A stretch of 64,000 bases of DNA from Profftia sp020342455 (GCF_020342455.1 NZ_CP080506.1:868001-932000), one strand, 5' to 3'; positions 1 to 11,083 are shown, numbered from the stretch's first letter. Notes: generated from the letters alone by a model not told the origin. Made by a program: numbers and translations.

Positions 1-598
1 TCTCCGCAGATACCTGAGCTATACGCATACTATCTCGTGAACGCGCCATTGTTAACTCTGAATTGATAGCGTTGCGTTCACGGTCTGAATTTATCGGATT
101 TAGTAAAGGTGCAGTAATTGCATCTGCTAATCGGTCAACAGCTGGCGATAAAGCATCATTTTCCACCTCGAGATAAAATGCCGTGCGATAAGATGCAGTA
201 CTAGCGTTATAACGACCACCATGTTTTTTAAGAAATTCTGCAAGATTATAAGTCTGGGGGTATCTTTTTGAACCCATAAGTACAAGATGTTCTAGGTAGT
301 GAGCCAAACCAAGCTGTGAGTCAGGATCTTCTAACGATCCTACGGGCAAAGCTAATGCTGCAAGGGATTTAGGTGCACATTTGTCTGAAACTAAGATTAC
401 TTTCATTCCATTATCAAGTTTTATTGCTTTATATAAACGAGGATCTCTATTACTCTTAGAAACTTTTTCATTTAGTACTCTCCAGCCAGAATATGTATTC
501 TTAGTTAAACCCATATTTAACGATAAAAAAAATATAATTATTAGTAATAATATAATTAACGTTAGTAACATAAATTGTCTGCGCATCAATAATCTCAT
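1..598 (-). CDS. ptrA: Pitrilysin (protease III), N-terminal part, cut by window edge
   Basis: This is a zinc metallopeptidase of the M16 family, periplasmic in E. coli, where it degrades small peptides. Only the first 199 codons are in the window and the frame runs open to base 1. An N-terminal hydrophobic stretch (about residues 8-29) fits an export signal. The inverted zinc motif HYLEH is at residues 100-104, and the following region up to an ELTMARSRD-like segment reads like E. coli PtrA. Two ATG codons are possible (604 and 598). I chose 598 because the AAGGTGA ribosome site ends just before 604, which leaves six bases to 598 and none to 604. It lies 122 bases downstream of recC on the same strand, the E. 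coli order recC-ptrA-recB-recD, so recB and recD may follow outside the window. Whether the missing C-terminal part is intact is unknown. Confidence 0.93.
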   Translation of the reverse strand, partial: MRLLMRRQFMLLTLIILLLIIIFFLSLNMGLTKNTYSGWRVLNEKVSKSNRDPRLYKAIKLDNGMKVILVSDKCAPKSLAALALPVGSLEDPDSQLGLAHYLEHLVLMGSKRYPQTYNLAEFLKKHGGRYNASTASYRTAFYLEVENDALSPAVDRLADAITAPLLNPINSDRERNAINSELTMARSRDSMRIAQVSAE

Positions 599-720
599 AA
601 TCATTCACCTTGAAATCTAAAAAATAATGTTATTGAGAATCTAGTTAAAATAATCATATTATTTTCTCTTTAAAATAAAAGTATTTTTTGCGCAAATTTA
701 GTCTTACTGAAGATAAAATA

Positions 721-3700
721 TTATTTAGCTAAATTATTCTGTATTAACGGTAAATAATACAGTTCAGCACATTTTTTGATTTCGTATATTTTTTTATGAT
801 CTAAATTAGGTATTACACGCTGAATATATGGATTATATCGTTCACCTATTTGCCAATGATCACCGTGCCATGCTAAAAGATATTTCACTTTTGCCTTAGC
901 TTGAATTTGATCATTCCAATTAACTAAACCTGAACATTTATCAAAGCATGCATTCAGCCATGCCCAACTAGTTTTAGGTAGTAATAAAAGAGGATAGCTT
1001 CGTCCTTGGCGATAACTTTCAAGTAATATTAATAATATTTTTTCAGCATTTTTAGGGAGTAGATTCGCAAAATGCCATTCCGAATTTTTATTCCCGAAAT
1101 ACCGGCTATTACCTTTACCACCACTCCAACAATAAAATAAATGTTCAATCCATAACGATATACCGTCTACTACCCCAAGTATACTAGGACTCCAACGTAA
1201 TAAACCGTTATTTTGTACTTGTTTTAAACAACCAGTTATCCTTATACCTCCTATTATCTCATCAATTTCAATAACATTCTGAGGCTGAATATGTTGTTTA
1301 ACCTTAACAGCAATTTTTTTCATTCTTTTTTGTTCTTTATTCCAATATACTTGTCCAAAAGAACCATATGGTAAAATACCTGCTGAACAAAAACGCCGGA
1401 ATAGAATTTCAATTTCATTACCTATAATTAAATAATTTAATAACTGATTATTAAGATGATAACGATTAAGATCATTTAATGTAAAAGGTTCTTCGTTAAA
1501 TTTCTTAGTAACTCCTAGTTTAAAGTTTACGCCAAGGCGCATCTGGAAGAAGGCACGAACCGGATTGCGATAAAAACTAATAATTTCATCTAAAGTAATA
1601 ACAGAAAAATCTTCCATAATTAGCTGTGACGAGAAATCTTTACGTGCCTTACCAATACCTAGAGCAGCAGGTAACCACTCACTATTATAGCTCTGAATTT
1701 CACTACCGATAATATAGTTTTCATGTGCAAAAGGTACACGAGGATGTTGAATCTGTAAATATTCTTTCACCTTTTTCGCACTAGATATTATATCTACTGA
1801 TTCATCTCCAGACATATAGTGACTATGAGAAATATATTCAACAAGCTCACTTAACATAACCGACGGATAACGCTTCTTGTTGTCAGTTAAAGAGTAACTA
1901 ATATAACTAATATAAAAATATTCTTGTGCTGAAACTAAAGCTTCAAGAAATAAGTATCGGTTATCCTTTAAACAATCGTGATCACCTATCTGTATATTAC
2001 TTATCATTAAATCAAAACTTAAAGCAGTAGTAGTGTATGGGTAAATATCATCATTCATACCTAATAAGCATACTACTTTAAATGGAATAGAACTCATAGA
2101 CATCATATTACAAAAATTAATAGATCCTGCTAAAAAATCATTATTAATATACTTATTATCTAAGTATAAAATAAATTTTTCACGTATAAGAGATATTGGT
2201 ATTTTATGAGAATATTCTGCATTTATGACTTCATTAATCATCTTAAGCCATTGTTGCTCTATAAAGTTTTGAACATCCTGGTTTTCACTGTTTTGTACGA
2301 AAAAATCATTGAGTATTTCACGATATAATGGTTGCCATTCTGAAATTCTATATTCATTACTCAAGCGTATACGCCAAGTATTAAGCTTCATTATAAAATC
2401 AGCTAATTGACCAATTAATTTTGCATCACAACCACTGGATTCATCATAAGGCAATACACCATTGAAATCACCAAGATTACTATCCATGGAATAACCAAGA
2501 AGCATACGGGTTAAACCAAACTGCCAAGTATGTTGATTTGTAATTGGTAAATTTAGTTCACGCACATTATCATTATTTAACCCCCAACGAACTCCTGATT
2601 CATTAATCCAATGACGTAAAATACATAACTCTTCTTCGCTAATACCAAAATGTAAAGCTAAATCAGGTAATTCAAGTAAAGTTAAAATATCTTCAGATGT
2701 CATACGACTTTCAGGAAGATTTAGTAACATTAAAAATGTTTGCCTCATTTGATGAGTATGTCTTATATTATTATCAGAAATAAAAAAAGGTAAATAACGA
2801 TCAGGCGGGGCATTACCAAATACAGCTTTAATATATGGTTTGTAGTTTTCTATATTTACAGCCATTACTATAACATCACGTAACATTATAGCTCTCTCTT
2901 TGGAGAATATATTTAATAATCTGTCATATAAAACTTCAACCTCACGTTGTAGATTGTGACAAAGATTAACACTAATACTACGATCACCTAGATTAAGTAG
3001 TCTTTTATTGCTTCTATTTTTAATATCTTCTATACTATTTATAATATTACTATAATCCTCTAACTCTAAAATATCTTTTTGAATCCTAGTTAGTAATGTA
3101 TCTTTATATAAATCAACAAAAGTATGTACTTCCTTTAAATTATATTGAGCTAAAAGATACATATAATTACTACCTAACTTTCCCCAAGATTCTAGTAAAG
3201 TATTATTTAATTTTCGCTTACTATTATAATTAAAAAGTTTTACTCCTCTTTTAGGGTTATTAAATATACCAATCTTATTATTAGATTCAATATAGCGATA
3301 AAATTTATGATTTTGAAGCTTATCTATATATATATAATCCTCTTTATTACCCCAGTAATATCGGCAAGGATTGATTAACATCATGTGCACGTCAATATGA
3401 CGTCCTAATGCCTTTAAAATATCTAAATAAATTGGCGGAAAAGATGGGCTACCACAAATAAAGATACGTTTTGGTAATCCCTTATAACTAGGTACTGCAT
3501 TCTCTAATATAGAGATACACTGTTTATATAAATTAGCATAGTGCCATTTAGACTGTTTAATATCTACGGTATATTTTTTTAACATCATCCATAAAAAAGC
3601 CTGCCACTGTTGGTATTCATTCAAACCCTTAACTTGCTCACCTCTTTCCCATGCATATATCCATAAAGGACGATAAACTAAATACTGAGTATAAAGATCA

Positions 3701-4095
3701 GCAATACAGGATGCTAATTGAAAGCATTTACGGGGATCCTGATCATTAGATAAATAATTATCTATAAACCTAAATTCCTTATGACCACGCATTTGTGATA
3801 ATATAGACATAATTTTCCAAGCCATAACCTCTGTACTAAAATAGTTTTCCTTAGTAACACCTATTATATTTTTTGTACATAAATTCCAGATAAAAGTATT
3901 GTATAAAAAAAATTTAATATTAGCTGCAATACCTAGCTGTTTTGCTAACTCTATTTCCAACCATTGTGCTATACTGAATCTTTGTACTAAAATAATTTCC
4001 TGTTCAAAAAAATTTTGTAGTGGTTCTTGTATCATAAGATCCGCAATAATCTGTTTTAGTAAATATAATTTATTTGAGTGATAAACAGTAAACAT
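721..4095 (-). CDS. recC: RecBCD exonuclease V, subunit RecC
   Basis: RecC is the scaffold of the RecBCD helicase-nuclease, which processes double-strand breaks and in E. coli recognises the Chi sequence. The protein has 1124 residues against 1122 in E. coli and aligns over its whole length, for example YHSNKL at the N-terminus, NPCRYYWG near residue 243, LPYDESSG near 550 and KVVCLLGMND near 673. There is no stop or frameshift. Of the E. coli residues linked to Chi recognition, Q38, Q44, L64, W70, D133, L134, R142 and the Asp of the GD pair matching D705 are kept. Positions 40, 136 and 186 are Phe, Thr and Tyr instead of Thr, Asp and Arg. ptrA follows on the same strand. Keeping such a large gene suggests that RecBCD still works, but recB and recD are not in view. 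Confidence 0.97.
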   Translation of the reverse strand: MFTVYHSNKLYLLKQIIADLMIQEPLQNFFEQEIILVQRFSIAQWLEIELAKQLGIAANIKFFLYNTFIWNLCTKNIIGVTKENYFSTEVMAWKIMSILSQMRGHKEFRFIDNYLSNDQDPRKCFQLASCIADLYTQYLVYRPLWIYAWERGEQVKGLNEYQQWQAFLWMMLKKYTVDIKQSKWHYANLYKQCISILENAVPSYKGLPKRIFICGSPSFPPIYLDILKALGRHIDVHMMLINPCRYYWGNKEDYIYIDKLQNHKFYRYIESNNKIGIFNNPKRGVKLFNYNSKRKLNNTLLESWGKLGSNYMYLLAQYNLKEVHTFVDLYKDTLLTRIQKDILELEDYSNIINSIEDIKNRSNKRLLNLGDRSISVNLCHNLQREVEVLYDRLLNIFSKERAIMLRDVIVMAVNIENYKPYIKAVFGNAPPDRYLPFFISDNNIRHTHQMRQTFLMLLNLPESRMTSEDILTLLELPDLALHFGISEEELCILRHWINESGVRWGLNNDNVRELNLPITNQHTWQFGLTRMLLGYSMDSNLGDFNGVLPYDESSGCDAKLIGQLADFIMKLNTWRIRLSNEYRISEWQPLYREILNDFFVQNSENQDVQNFIEQQWLKMINEVINAEYSHKIPISLIREKFILYLDNKYINNDFLAGSINFCNMMSMSSIPFKVVCLLGMNDDIYPYTTTALSFDLMISNIQIGDHDCLKDNRYLFLEALVSAQEYFYISYISYSLTDNKKRYPSVMLSELVEYISHSHYMSGDESVDIISSAKKVKEYLQIQHPRVPFAHENYIIGSEIQSYNSEWLPAALGIGKARKDFSSQLIMEDFSVITLDEIISFYRNPVRAFFQMRLGVNFKLGVTKKFNEEPFTLNDLNRYHLNNQLLNYLIIGNEIEILFRRFCSAGILPYGSFGQVYWNKEQKRMKKIAVKVKQHIQPQNVIEIDEIIGGIRITGCLKQVQNNGLLRWSPSILGVVDGISLWIEHLFYCWSGGKGNSRYFGNKNSEWHFANLLPKNAEKILLILLESYRQGRSYPLLLLPKTSWAWLNACFDKCSGLVNWNDQIQAKAKVKYLLAWHGDHWQIGERYNPYIQRVIPNLDHKKIYEIKKCAELYYLPLIQNNLAK

Positions 4096-4332
4096 TCATG
4101 CTCCAGTAATAAAATTAAGACTATTTTTTATATAACTTAGTATATGTAAATCATATATAATTTATACTGATTAGATATAAATAAAGATATAAATAAGTTT
4201 ATTTATTAATACATTAATATTGTGAATAAAATATGATAAATTTATAAAAAATACCAAATCATCCTACTCTAAATCAGTACTCAAATAATTATAATTTTTA
4301 TAAAATAATCTTATTAATTAAATGGAAAAAAC

Positions 4333-5733
4333 ATGCATATTCATATCCTCGGAATCTGCGGTACATTCATGGGGGGGCTTGCTTTACTAGCTCGTACTCT
4401 AGGTCATCAAGTGACTGGTTCTGATGTTAATACTTATCCTTGTATGAGTACTTTACTAAAAAAAGAAGGGATTACTCTGATGGAGGGGTATGATCCTTCA
4501 CATATAAAACCAATACCCGATTTAGTGATAGTAGGTAATGTAATAACACGAGGTAATCCGTGCATAGAAATAATTTTAGAAAGGGGTATTCCATATATTT
4601 CTGGTCCACAGTGGCTTCATGATACAGTACTTAGTCATCGTTGGGTAATTGCGATAGCTGGCACGCATGGTAAGACAACAACCGCAAGCATGATAACATG
4701 GATATTAGAAGCGTGTGGTTATCAACCAGGATTCTTGATAGGCGGTATTCCTGGTAATTTTAATATTTCAGCACGTATGGGTAGCAGTCCATTTTTTGTG
4801 ATAGAGGCAGATGAATATGACTGTGCTTTCTTTGATAAAAGATCTAAATTTTTACACTATTGTCCACGTATATTAATTCTTAATAACCTTGAGTTTGATC
4901 ATGCAGATATCTTTGATGACCTCAAAGCAATACAAAAACAATTTCATCATTTAGTACGTCTAGTACCTAGACAAGGCCTAATAATCCTACCTGCTAACGA
5001 TATTAACCTCCAACAAGTAATGGCAATGGGTTGTTGGAGTAAACAAGAGTATATAAATAAAGAAAAAGGATCCTGGAGATATCATAAAATTAATAATAAT
5101 ACTAGCCATTTTAAGGTGTTATTTAACGGTTCTATAATAGGAGAAATAAAATGGAATTTAATAGGTGATTATAACATAAACAATGGTCTTATGGCTATTG
5201 CTGCAACCCGATATATTGGAGTATTACCAACTAAAGCTTGCGATGCATTAGTAAATTTTATCAATGCTCGTCATCGTTTAGAATTGCGTGGTGAAGCTTT
5301 TGGAGTGCAAGTTTATGATGATTTTGCTCACCATCCAACAGCTATAATAGCTACTCTTAATGCTCTTCGTAGCAAAGTAGGTAGTAAAGCACGCATTCTT
5401 GCTGTACTTGAGCCTAGATCTAATACTATGAAAATGGGTATATATAAAAAAGATCTAGCTCCGGCACTTAGATGTGCTAATGAAATTTTTTTATTCCAGC
5501 CTCAAAATATACCTTGGTTAGTAATAGAAGTAGCAAAATTATGTGCTCAACCTACATACTGTAGTTCAAATATTAATGTTTTAGTTGATATGATTACAAA
5601 AAAAGCTCATCCAGGTGATTATATTCTTATTATGAGCAACGGTCCATTTGAAGGAATTCATAATAAACTTTTGATGGCATTATCCTCTCGTCAAAAGAAA
5701 ATAAAGTACAAGAATAAAATAATTAATAAATAG
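4333..5733 (+). CDS. mpl: UDP-MurNAc:L-alanyl-gamma-D-glutamyl-meso-diaminopimelate ligase
   Basis: Mpl joins the recycled tripeptide L-Ala-D-Glu-mesoDAP to UDP-MurNAc in the cytoplasm, returning cell-wall turnover material to peptidoglycan synthesis. The product has 466 residues (E. coli 457) and starts MHIHILGICGTFMGG. The Mur-ligase ATP-binding motif GTHGKTTT is at residues 110-117, followed by FFVIEADEYDCAFFDKRSK and, later, YDDFAHHPTAI and VLEPRSNTMK, all characteristic of Mpl as opposed to MurC. The last 10-15 residues are Lys/Asn-rich and longer than in E. coli. The gene stands alone, divergent from recC across 237 bases. Recycling genes are often lost in small symbiont genomes, so its retention argues for a real peptidoglycan wall. 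Confidence 0.97.
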   Translation: MHIHILGICGTFMGGLALLARTLGHQVTGSDVNTYPCMSTLLKKEGITLMEGYDPSHIKPIPDLVIVGNVITRGNPCIEIILERGIPYISGPQWLHDTVLSHRWVIAIAGTHGKTTTASMITWILEACGYQPGFLIGGIPGNFNISARMGSSPFFVIEADEYDCAFFDKRSKFLHYCPRILILNNLEFDHADIFDDLKAIQKQFHHLVRLVPRQGLIILPANDINLQQVMAMGCWSKQEYINKEKGSWRYHKINNNTSHFKVLFNGSIIGEIKWNLIGDYNINNGLMAIAATRYIGVLPTKACDALVNFINARHRLELRGEAFGVQVYDDFAHHPTAIIATLNALRSKVGSKARILAVLEPRSNTMKMGIYKKDLAPALRCANEIFLFQPQNIPWLVIEVAKLCAQPTYCSSNINVLVDMITKKAHPGDYILIMSNGPFEGIHNKLLMALSSRQKKIKYKNKIINK

Positions 5734-6069
5734 ATTTTAATTTAAAAATTAAAAGATTTAATAAATAATATAATGAAAATTTTTATTATAATTAAGGATA
5801 CTACCCTAAAGTTTCTGTACTAAATAAAATTAACGATAATTACTGTTGTAATATCTAACTCTAAATAGTTAGTAACTATAAAAATTAGTTAAAAATTTTA
5901 TTTAGTACATTACTGCAATTTATTATTTTTTAGTATTAATTTAATATATAATATACGCTTTTAAATTAGTTTATAATGTTATTAAGTATTACTTTTGAAT
6001 TTTTTTAAAGATTTTCATGATAAAATCTATAAAGTATCTCCTTTAATAATAAAAGGATTATTAAATATT
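5734..6069. other. Intergenic gap between mpl and bamD
   Basis: This is about 340 bases of A/T-rich DNA. Directly after the mpl stop there is a small A/T-only inverted repeat (5735-5754, arms of nine with two bases between) without a clear T-run. I see no gene. An in-frame extension of bamD upstream to a TTG at 5995 exists but is not supported. Confidence 0.6.
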
Positions 6070-6813
6070 ATGATATTTATAAAATGCTTAATAACTATTG
6101 TAACATTAAGCATAGTATTGATAGGCTGTTCTTATAGCAAACAAAAACTAACTAGTAATCATATTTTTTTTATAACTTATACTACAGCACAGACTAATTT
6201 ACAGAAAGGTAACTTTAAAACTGCTATTCAGCAACTAGAATTGTTAGATAATGCTTATCCTTTTGGACCTTACTCCCAACAAGTTCAGTTAGATTTAATC
6301 TATGCTTATTATAAATCATCTAATTTTCTTATAGCTCAAACATATGTAGATCGTTTTATACGTTTAAATCCATCACATCCTAATATTGATTATATTTTTT
6401 ATATGCGTGGCCTTATTGATATGGCCATGGATGAAAATACACTACAAGAATTTTTTGGTATTGATCGTTCTGATTGCAATCCAGAATATGCTGAGCAATC
6501 GTTCCAAGATTTTAGTAAGCTTATTAAGTGCTATAAGCATAGTGAGTATGCTTCAGATGCTATTCGCAGACTAATATACTTAATGGAACGTTTAGCTAAA
6601 TATGATCTATCAGTTGCACGATATTACATTAAACGCAGAGCCTATATTGCTACTATTAACCGTGTAGAGATGATGTTACGTAACTATCCAAATACCCAAG
6701 CAGTACGTAATGCATTACCTTTAATGCAATATGCATATATAAAAATTAATCTAAATTCTCAAGCTAATAAAGTAGCTAAAATTATTACTGAGAATAATAT
6801 AAATACAAAATGA
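6070..6813 (+). CDS. bamD: Outer-membrane protein assembly lipoprotein BamD
   Basis: BamD is the essential lipoprotein of the BAM complex; it contacts BamA and anchors BamC and BamE on the periplasmic face of the outer membrane. The product has 247 residues (E. coli 245). The N-terminus is a lipoprotein signal with lipobox LIGC and Cys at residue 20. The body is a run of TPR-like repeats with near-identical stretches such as NAYPFGPYSQQVQLDLIYAYY and RFIRLNPSHPNIDY. The open frame extends upstream to a TTG at 5995, but the ATG at 6070 places the lipobox at the E. coli position and has AAAGGA twelve bases upstream. With the truncated bamC at 29491-30135 it shows that OMP assembly is still running. 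No operon partner lies next to it. Confidence 0.96.
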   Translation: MIFIKCLITIVTLSIVLIGCSYSKQKLTSNHIFFITYTTAQTNLQKGNFKTAIQQLELLDNAYPFGPYSQQVQLDLIYAYYKSSNFLIAQTYVDRFIRLNPSHPNIDYIFYMRGLIDMAMDENTLQEFFGIDRSDCNPEYAEQSFQDFSKLIKCYKHSEYASDAIRRLIYLMERLAKYDLSVARYYIKRRAYIATINRVEMMLRNYPNTQAVRNALPLMQYAYIKINLNSQANKVAKIITENNINTK

Positions 6814-9642
6814 TATTTAATATCAATTATTTATTAAATTTTTTAAAGTAAATAGTTACTTATTTTAATATCTATTAATTACAGTGTAATAAAAAGTTAT
6901 CTAATAAATTAATTTTATAAAAATTTTTAATCAATCAAATATTTTATTGTTGATATATTAATATATACAGGTATTCTGTGTTAACTTATATAAATATAAA
7001 ACCATTGTTTACTTACAACGTTATTTTTCTTTAACTAAATATTTTTAGTGTATAAAATTAGTTAATTTATAATTAATAAAAAAAATTACTCTATTAGTTT
7101 TACAGTTATTATTAATAATTAGTATGCTAATATAAAAATATTCTATTATATTTTTATATTTGTTATAAATATAACCCCTGAAAACTCTTAAAATTATACA
7201 GAAAATATATAATCAACCCTTTAAACAGTGTTATACATTTTCATTAAAAATTATTTTTTTAATTGCATTTTTACTTTTAGGTGAGATATTACAACAAGTA
7301 AAGTACTTTAAATATTAAGTTATTTTTTATTTACTTTTTTTATGTGATATACACTAAAATTTTTTCTATATGAAATTATATTTCATATCAAATATAGATC
7401 TAAAGACATAATATGAGTATATATTATAATTTTTATATATTCATTATAGTTATATTTCTAATATATTTAGTAATAGTATTAAACTGTAGATAGTAATTAA
7501 TATGCATATTAGTCAATTTATAAATATCAATAAATATTCTGATATATTTCATATATATTGACTTCACCTTAACTATGAATTTAATCTTTATTAAATTTAA
7601 TAAAGATTAATATTTCCTGTGTAATACCAATAATATATTGTTATAGTGACAATATATTTAAATAGTATTTTACAAATAAAAACATAAGATATTTCTATCA
7701 ATTTAAGGTTAAAATAAATAGTATTTATTGAGTTTTAACAAAAATATTTCTATTTATGTTTAAAATATAACAAATTATAAGTAATAATATAAATAAAATG
7801 ACAATATAGAGACTATGTGTATGTGTTAGCTTAATACTCTAAAGTACTTATATACTAGTTTATTGATATACTTTAATTCCTTATAATACTATAATTAATT
7901 CTATAATATTTCCTAAATTTTAATATCTACGATTAAGATCATAAATCTTTATTATCTTTATTAATCTAATAAGTTATCTTGCGATATTAATATTAGTTAA
8001 ATAATATAAGCACTTAGTTTTTACCTCTAATTATTATGAATAAAACATTACATACACTTTTATACATAAAAAACTATTTAATATAATTCTATAAACTATA
8101 AAAATACATTTTATCACAGCTTGATTACTTTATATTATTACTAATACTAAACTTGAAATATATAATTAAATATCCTAAGATACTAACTCCTTAATATATT
8201 ATAATTTATAGATTAAAATGTTCTATTTTAATCTATAAATTATATTTTAAAGATATACTTAATACTTAGTGATTACTTTAATAAGTAATTACTATTAAAA
8301 TATATTATTGATATATAAAATATTATCCAAGTTTTAGTTATTTATACGAATAATAATTCTATTACTTTCTACTAGATGAGACAATACTAGGATTTTATCT
8401 TTAAATATCTATTCAAAGATTTAAATATAAATTTTTACCTAATAAAATGTATTACATCAAAATTAAATTACTAATTATAATGAAGATGTCTATTTAAGGT
8501 ATAAGTAAGAAAAAAAATTAATATAGGTATATTAAGATATCATATGTTAGGTTTGAATAAGTATTTTATAAATTTTAAAAATGTCATTTCAAAATATTCT
8601 CTAATTGATATAAGATATTAGTATATAACATAACTAACGTTTCTATAAGCTTTGTTGTTTTATATATTACAATAAATATATAAAAGATACTTATTAAGTA
8701 ATAAACAAATATATCTACAATTTAGTATTAAAATAATAAGTTTAACTATACTTACCAGATTAATGATGTTTTATAATATTTATACATATAAAGGATACAT
8801 TTTAAATAAAATATCCTGAGAATTATATTCTCATTTACTTTAATATTATTAAATAAAATATTATTATATATAAAGGAAATACTTTATATGTTTTTACTTT
8901 TTATTCCTTGTCTTGTGCTCTATTGAGGATTAAGATACAATCTTAAACAGAAGTAATATTTATTTAATATAAATATATATTTTATATATTAATCAAATAT
9001 CTCTGCATAAAATTTTTCCCTAAAATATACTTTTTTATTTATGCTAATATAAGTTTTTTATATTTATTATAAAATCCATTATTATACCAAAGTATCTTAA
9101 TTAATTAACTAATTCTTATGCTACTTGCTTGTAGTATTGTAATAACTATAATAATCCTAAATAAAAAATAGCGTATTTATATTCTGAGTTGATCACGCTA
9201 ATTATTAATTTCAGTTTGTTAGCATGAGTATGCTGGATTATACATGATTTAATGCAATAGTTGTATTTAATAATATGATTTGATTTAAAAACATATTTCA
9301 TTTAAAATGTATAATTTAATATTAAATGGTATTAACTTAGAAAATAAATAGTTTATTAAAAAGCATTATTAATAGCAAAAAATAAACAATTGATGGATTA
9401 TTTATAATGGATTATCAAGTAAACTAACTAATTTTAGTATATTCAAATTATACAAGATACATACTGTGGATCAAAATAAAATACTCCTTACTTATATATT
9501 TTGAATATGCAGTTTTGCTGTTTAATATATTAAATGAATCTAATTGATAAATATTTAGTAATAATACTAGAGAAGTAAGATGTAATTTTAAATGAGTTGT
9601 ATTTAAATATAAAATTACCATATTATACTGTAGATAATATAA
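6814..9642. other. Gene desert between bamD and matP
   Basis: About 2.8 kb of very A/T-rich sequence with stops in every frame. I recognise no gene, tRNA or pseudogene. It contains a perfect 20-base hairpin near 8200-8244, listed separately, and a slightly less A/T-rich patch near 9180-9260 with a short inverted repeat (AGCAT/ATGCT). A weak minus-strand open frame at 9448-9708 overlaps the start of matP and looks like chance. Confidence 0.7.
8200..8244. repeat. Perfect 20-bp inverted repeat in gene desert
   Basis: The arms at 8200-8219 and 8225-8244 are exact reverse complements, separated by the five bases GTTCT. On the plus strand the right arm is followed by TTTT, so it could be an intrinsic terminator, but the nearest plus-strand gene (bamD) ends 1.4 kb upstream. 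It may be a relic of a lost gene's terminator. Confidence 0.6.
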
Positions 9643-10101
9643 ATGAAATACCAACAAATTGAGTATATGGAAAGTCAATGGAAGTGGAAATACTTGGTAA
9701 AGAAGCACTATGAAGGCGAGTCTATTACTCGTTATCTGGAAACAAATATGATCCAGGAGTCTATTAATATATTACTAAAATATAAGGATACACCTGAATA
9801 TACTCAAGAATGGATCAGAAACCATATGAACTTTGATCTGAAAAAAAAAATACAACAAACCATTCGCGCGCGTCGTAAACGTTACTTTAATGCTGAGCAT
9901 ATACATCAACGTAAAAAATCAATTGATTTAGAATATACAGTTTGGTACCAACTATCTCTACTATCTAATAAATTTAGTACTACGCTTTCAGGTGCTATTG
10001 TAAAATTAATAGAAGACTCTAAAAGAAAAGATCAATATGCTGACGAGATATCATTATTGAAAAAAGATTTACAATCATTTCTGAATAGTACAAATGATTA
10101 A
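9643..10101 (+). CDS. matP: Macrodomain Ter organiser protein MatP
   Basis: In E. coli MatP binds matS sites (GTGAC-RNY-GTCAC) across the replication terminus, compacts that macrodomain and ties it to the divisome through ZapB. The product has 152 residues (E. coli 150) and aligns throughout: MKYQQIE at the start, WKWKYLVKKH near 14-23, the basic TIRARRKRYFNAEH segment near residue 72-86, the ribbon-helix-helix region KKSIDLEYTVW, and a C-terminal coiled coil. It stands alone with about 2.8 kb of desert upstream and 1 kb downstream. No strong ribosome site is visible before the ATG. I found no matS consensus in this window, although the window need not be near the terminus. ZapA, which also acts in the Ter-to-divisome linkage, is encoded at 61400-61708. 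Confidence 0.96.
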   Translation: MKYQQIEYMESQWKWKYLVKKHYEGESITRYLETNMIQESINILLKYKDTPEYTQEWIRNHMNFDLKKKIQQTIRARRKRYFNAEHIHQRKKSIDLEYTVWYQLSLLSNKFSTTLSGAIVKLIEDSKRKDQYADEISLLKKDLQSFLNSTND

Positions 10102-11083
10102 AATAATATACAAAAGATGAAATTTTATTTAATCCAGGTTTTTATTTATAAATATTCTCTGGTATCTTTTTACTGATTCTTTGAAATACGAAATAATTTT
10201 GCTATGATATTATGTATAAACTTACTAAGTAAATTACTTTTACTAAAAGTATACCAAAAAGATTAATAAAATGATCAATTTAACAATAATACAATACCTA
10301 ATATTCACTACCTCTTTTAAATTATAAAAAATAATATTTATAATACTCTAAAAAATAATATTAAGTAAGACAATAAGTATCTTAATATACCTGAAAGGTG
10401 ATTTTTATATAAATATTTATTTATAAAAATAGATATAATCATAGTATATATACTATAATACTTGTTATTAACAAGTATTAATTTTATTATATTAATAAAG
10501 TATTATTATAGAATATATATTAATATTGCTATATTAATTTGAGTAATTAATAATATAATTTTATATAATGTATTATTATAACTCTAATAATTAATAATCT
10601 ATCGATATTATAGATTAATAATTCTCATAATGAGTATGGAAATTATTAATCTAAATAAAGATTTTTATATTCTACGTAAATAGAAGTATATATTCTTTAT
10701 AATTAAGCTATTTATATTTTTGTTATCTTAGATTTAAAAAATTAATATTAATAATAAATAATATTATATTATTCGGTGTATTAAGTTTGGTCTAAAATTA
10801 AAAAACAATATAACTATATATACATTTAAAATATTTTATTATAATCAATAAGAGCTAGATACTATATAATTAAAGATAAAATATAAGAAATTAATAAAAT
10901 ATCTAATATTACAACAAAATCTATATATTAGAATATAACTACATTTAAAATAATTATATCTACTAATGATAGTAATAACTCATTAATATTAATCTTTTCT
11001 GTTATTATTTTAAATAAAATAAAATATTTATAATAATCTATTAAACTATTTAAGTTTAGAGATTATTTTATATTACTCTAAGA
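10102..11083. other. Gene-less stretch between matP and cynS
   Basis: About 980 bases, nearly all A and T, between convergent genes. A run near 10575-10655 repeats variants of ATTATTAATCT in both orientations. Close to the cynS stop, bases around 11050-11080 could form a short minus-strand hairpin (TTAGAG/CTCTAA). Nothing else is recognisable. Confidence 0.65.

Noticed and set aside
381..620. 79-residue plus-strand open frame
   Set aside because: It is antisense to the start of ptrA, whose frame and HYLEH motif are unmistakable; the translated product resembles nothing.
5995..6069. N-terminal extension of BamD to a TTG at 5995
   Set aside because: It would put 25 polar residues before the lipoprotein signal, while the ATG at 6070 gives the family length and lipobox position.
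9448..9708. 86-residue minus-strand open frame upstream of and overlapping matP
   Set aside because: Leu/Tyr-rich A/T-drift product, overlaps the matP start on the other strand, no family resemblance.
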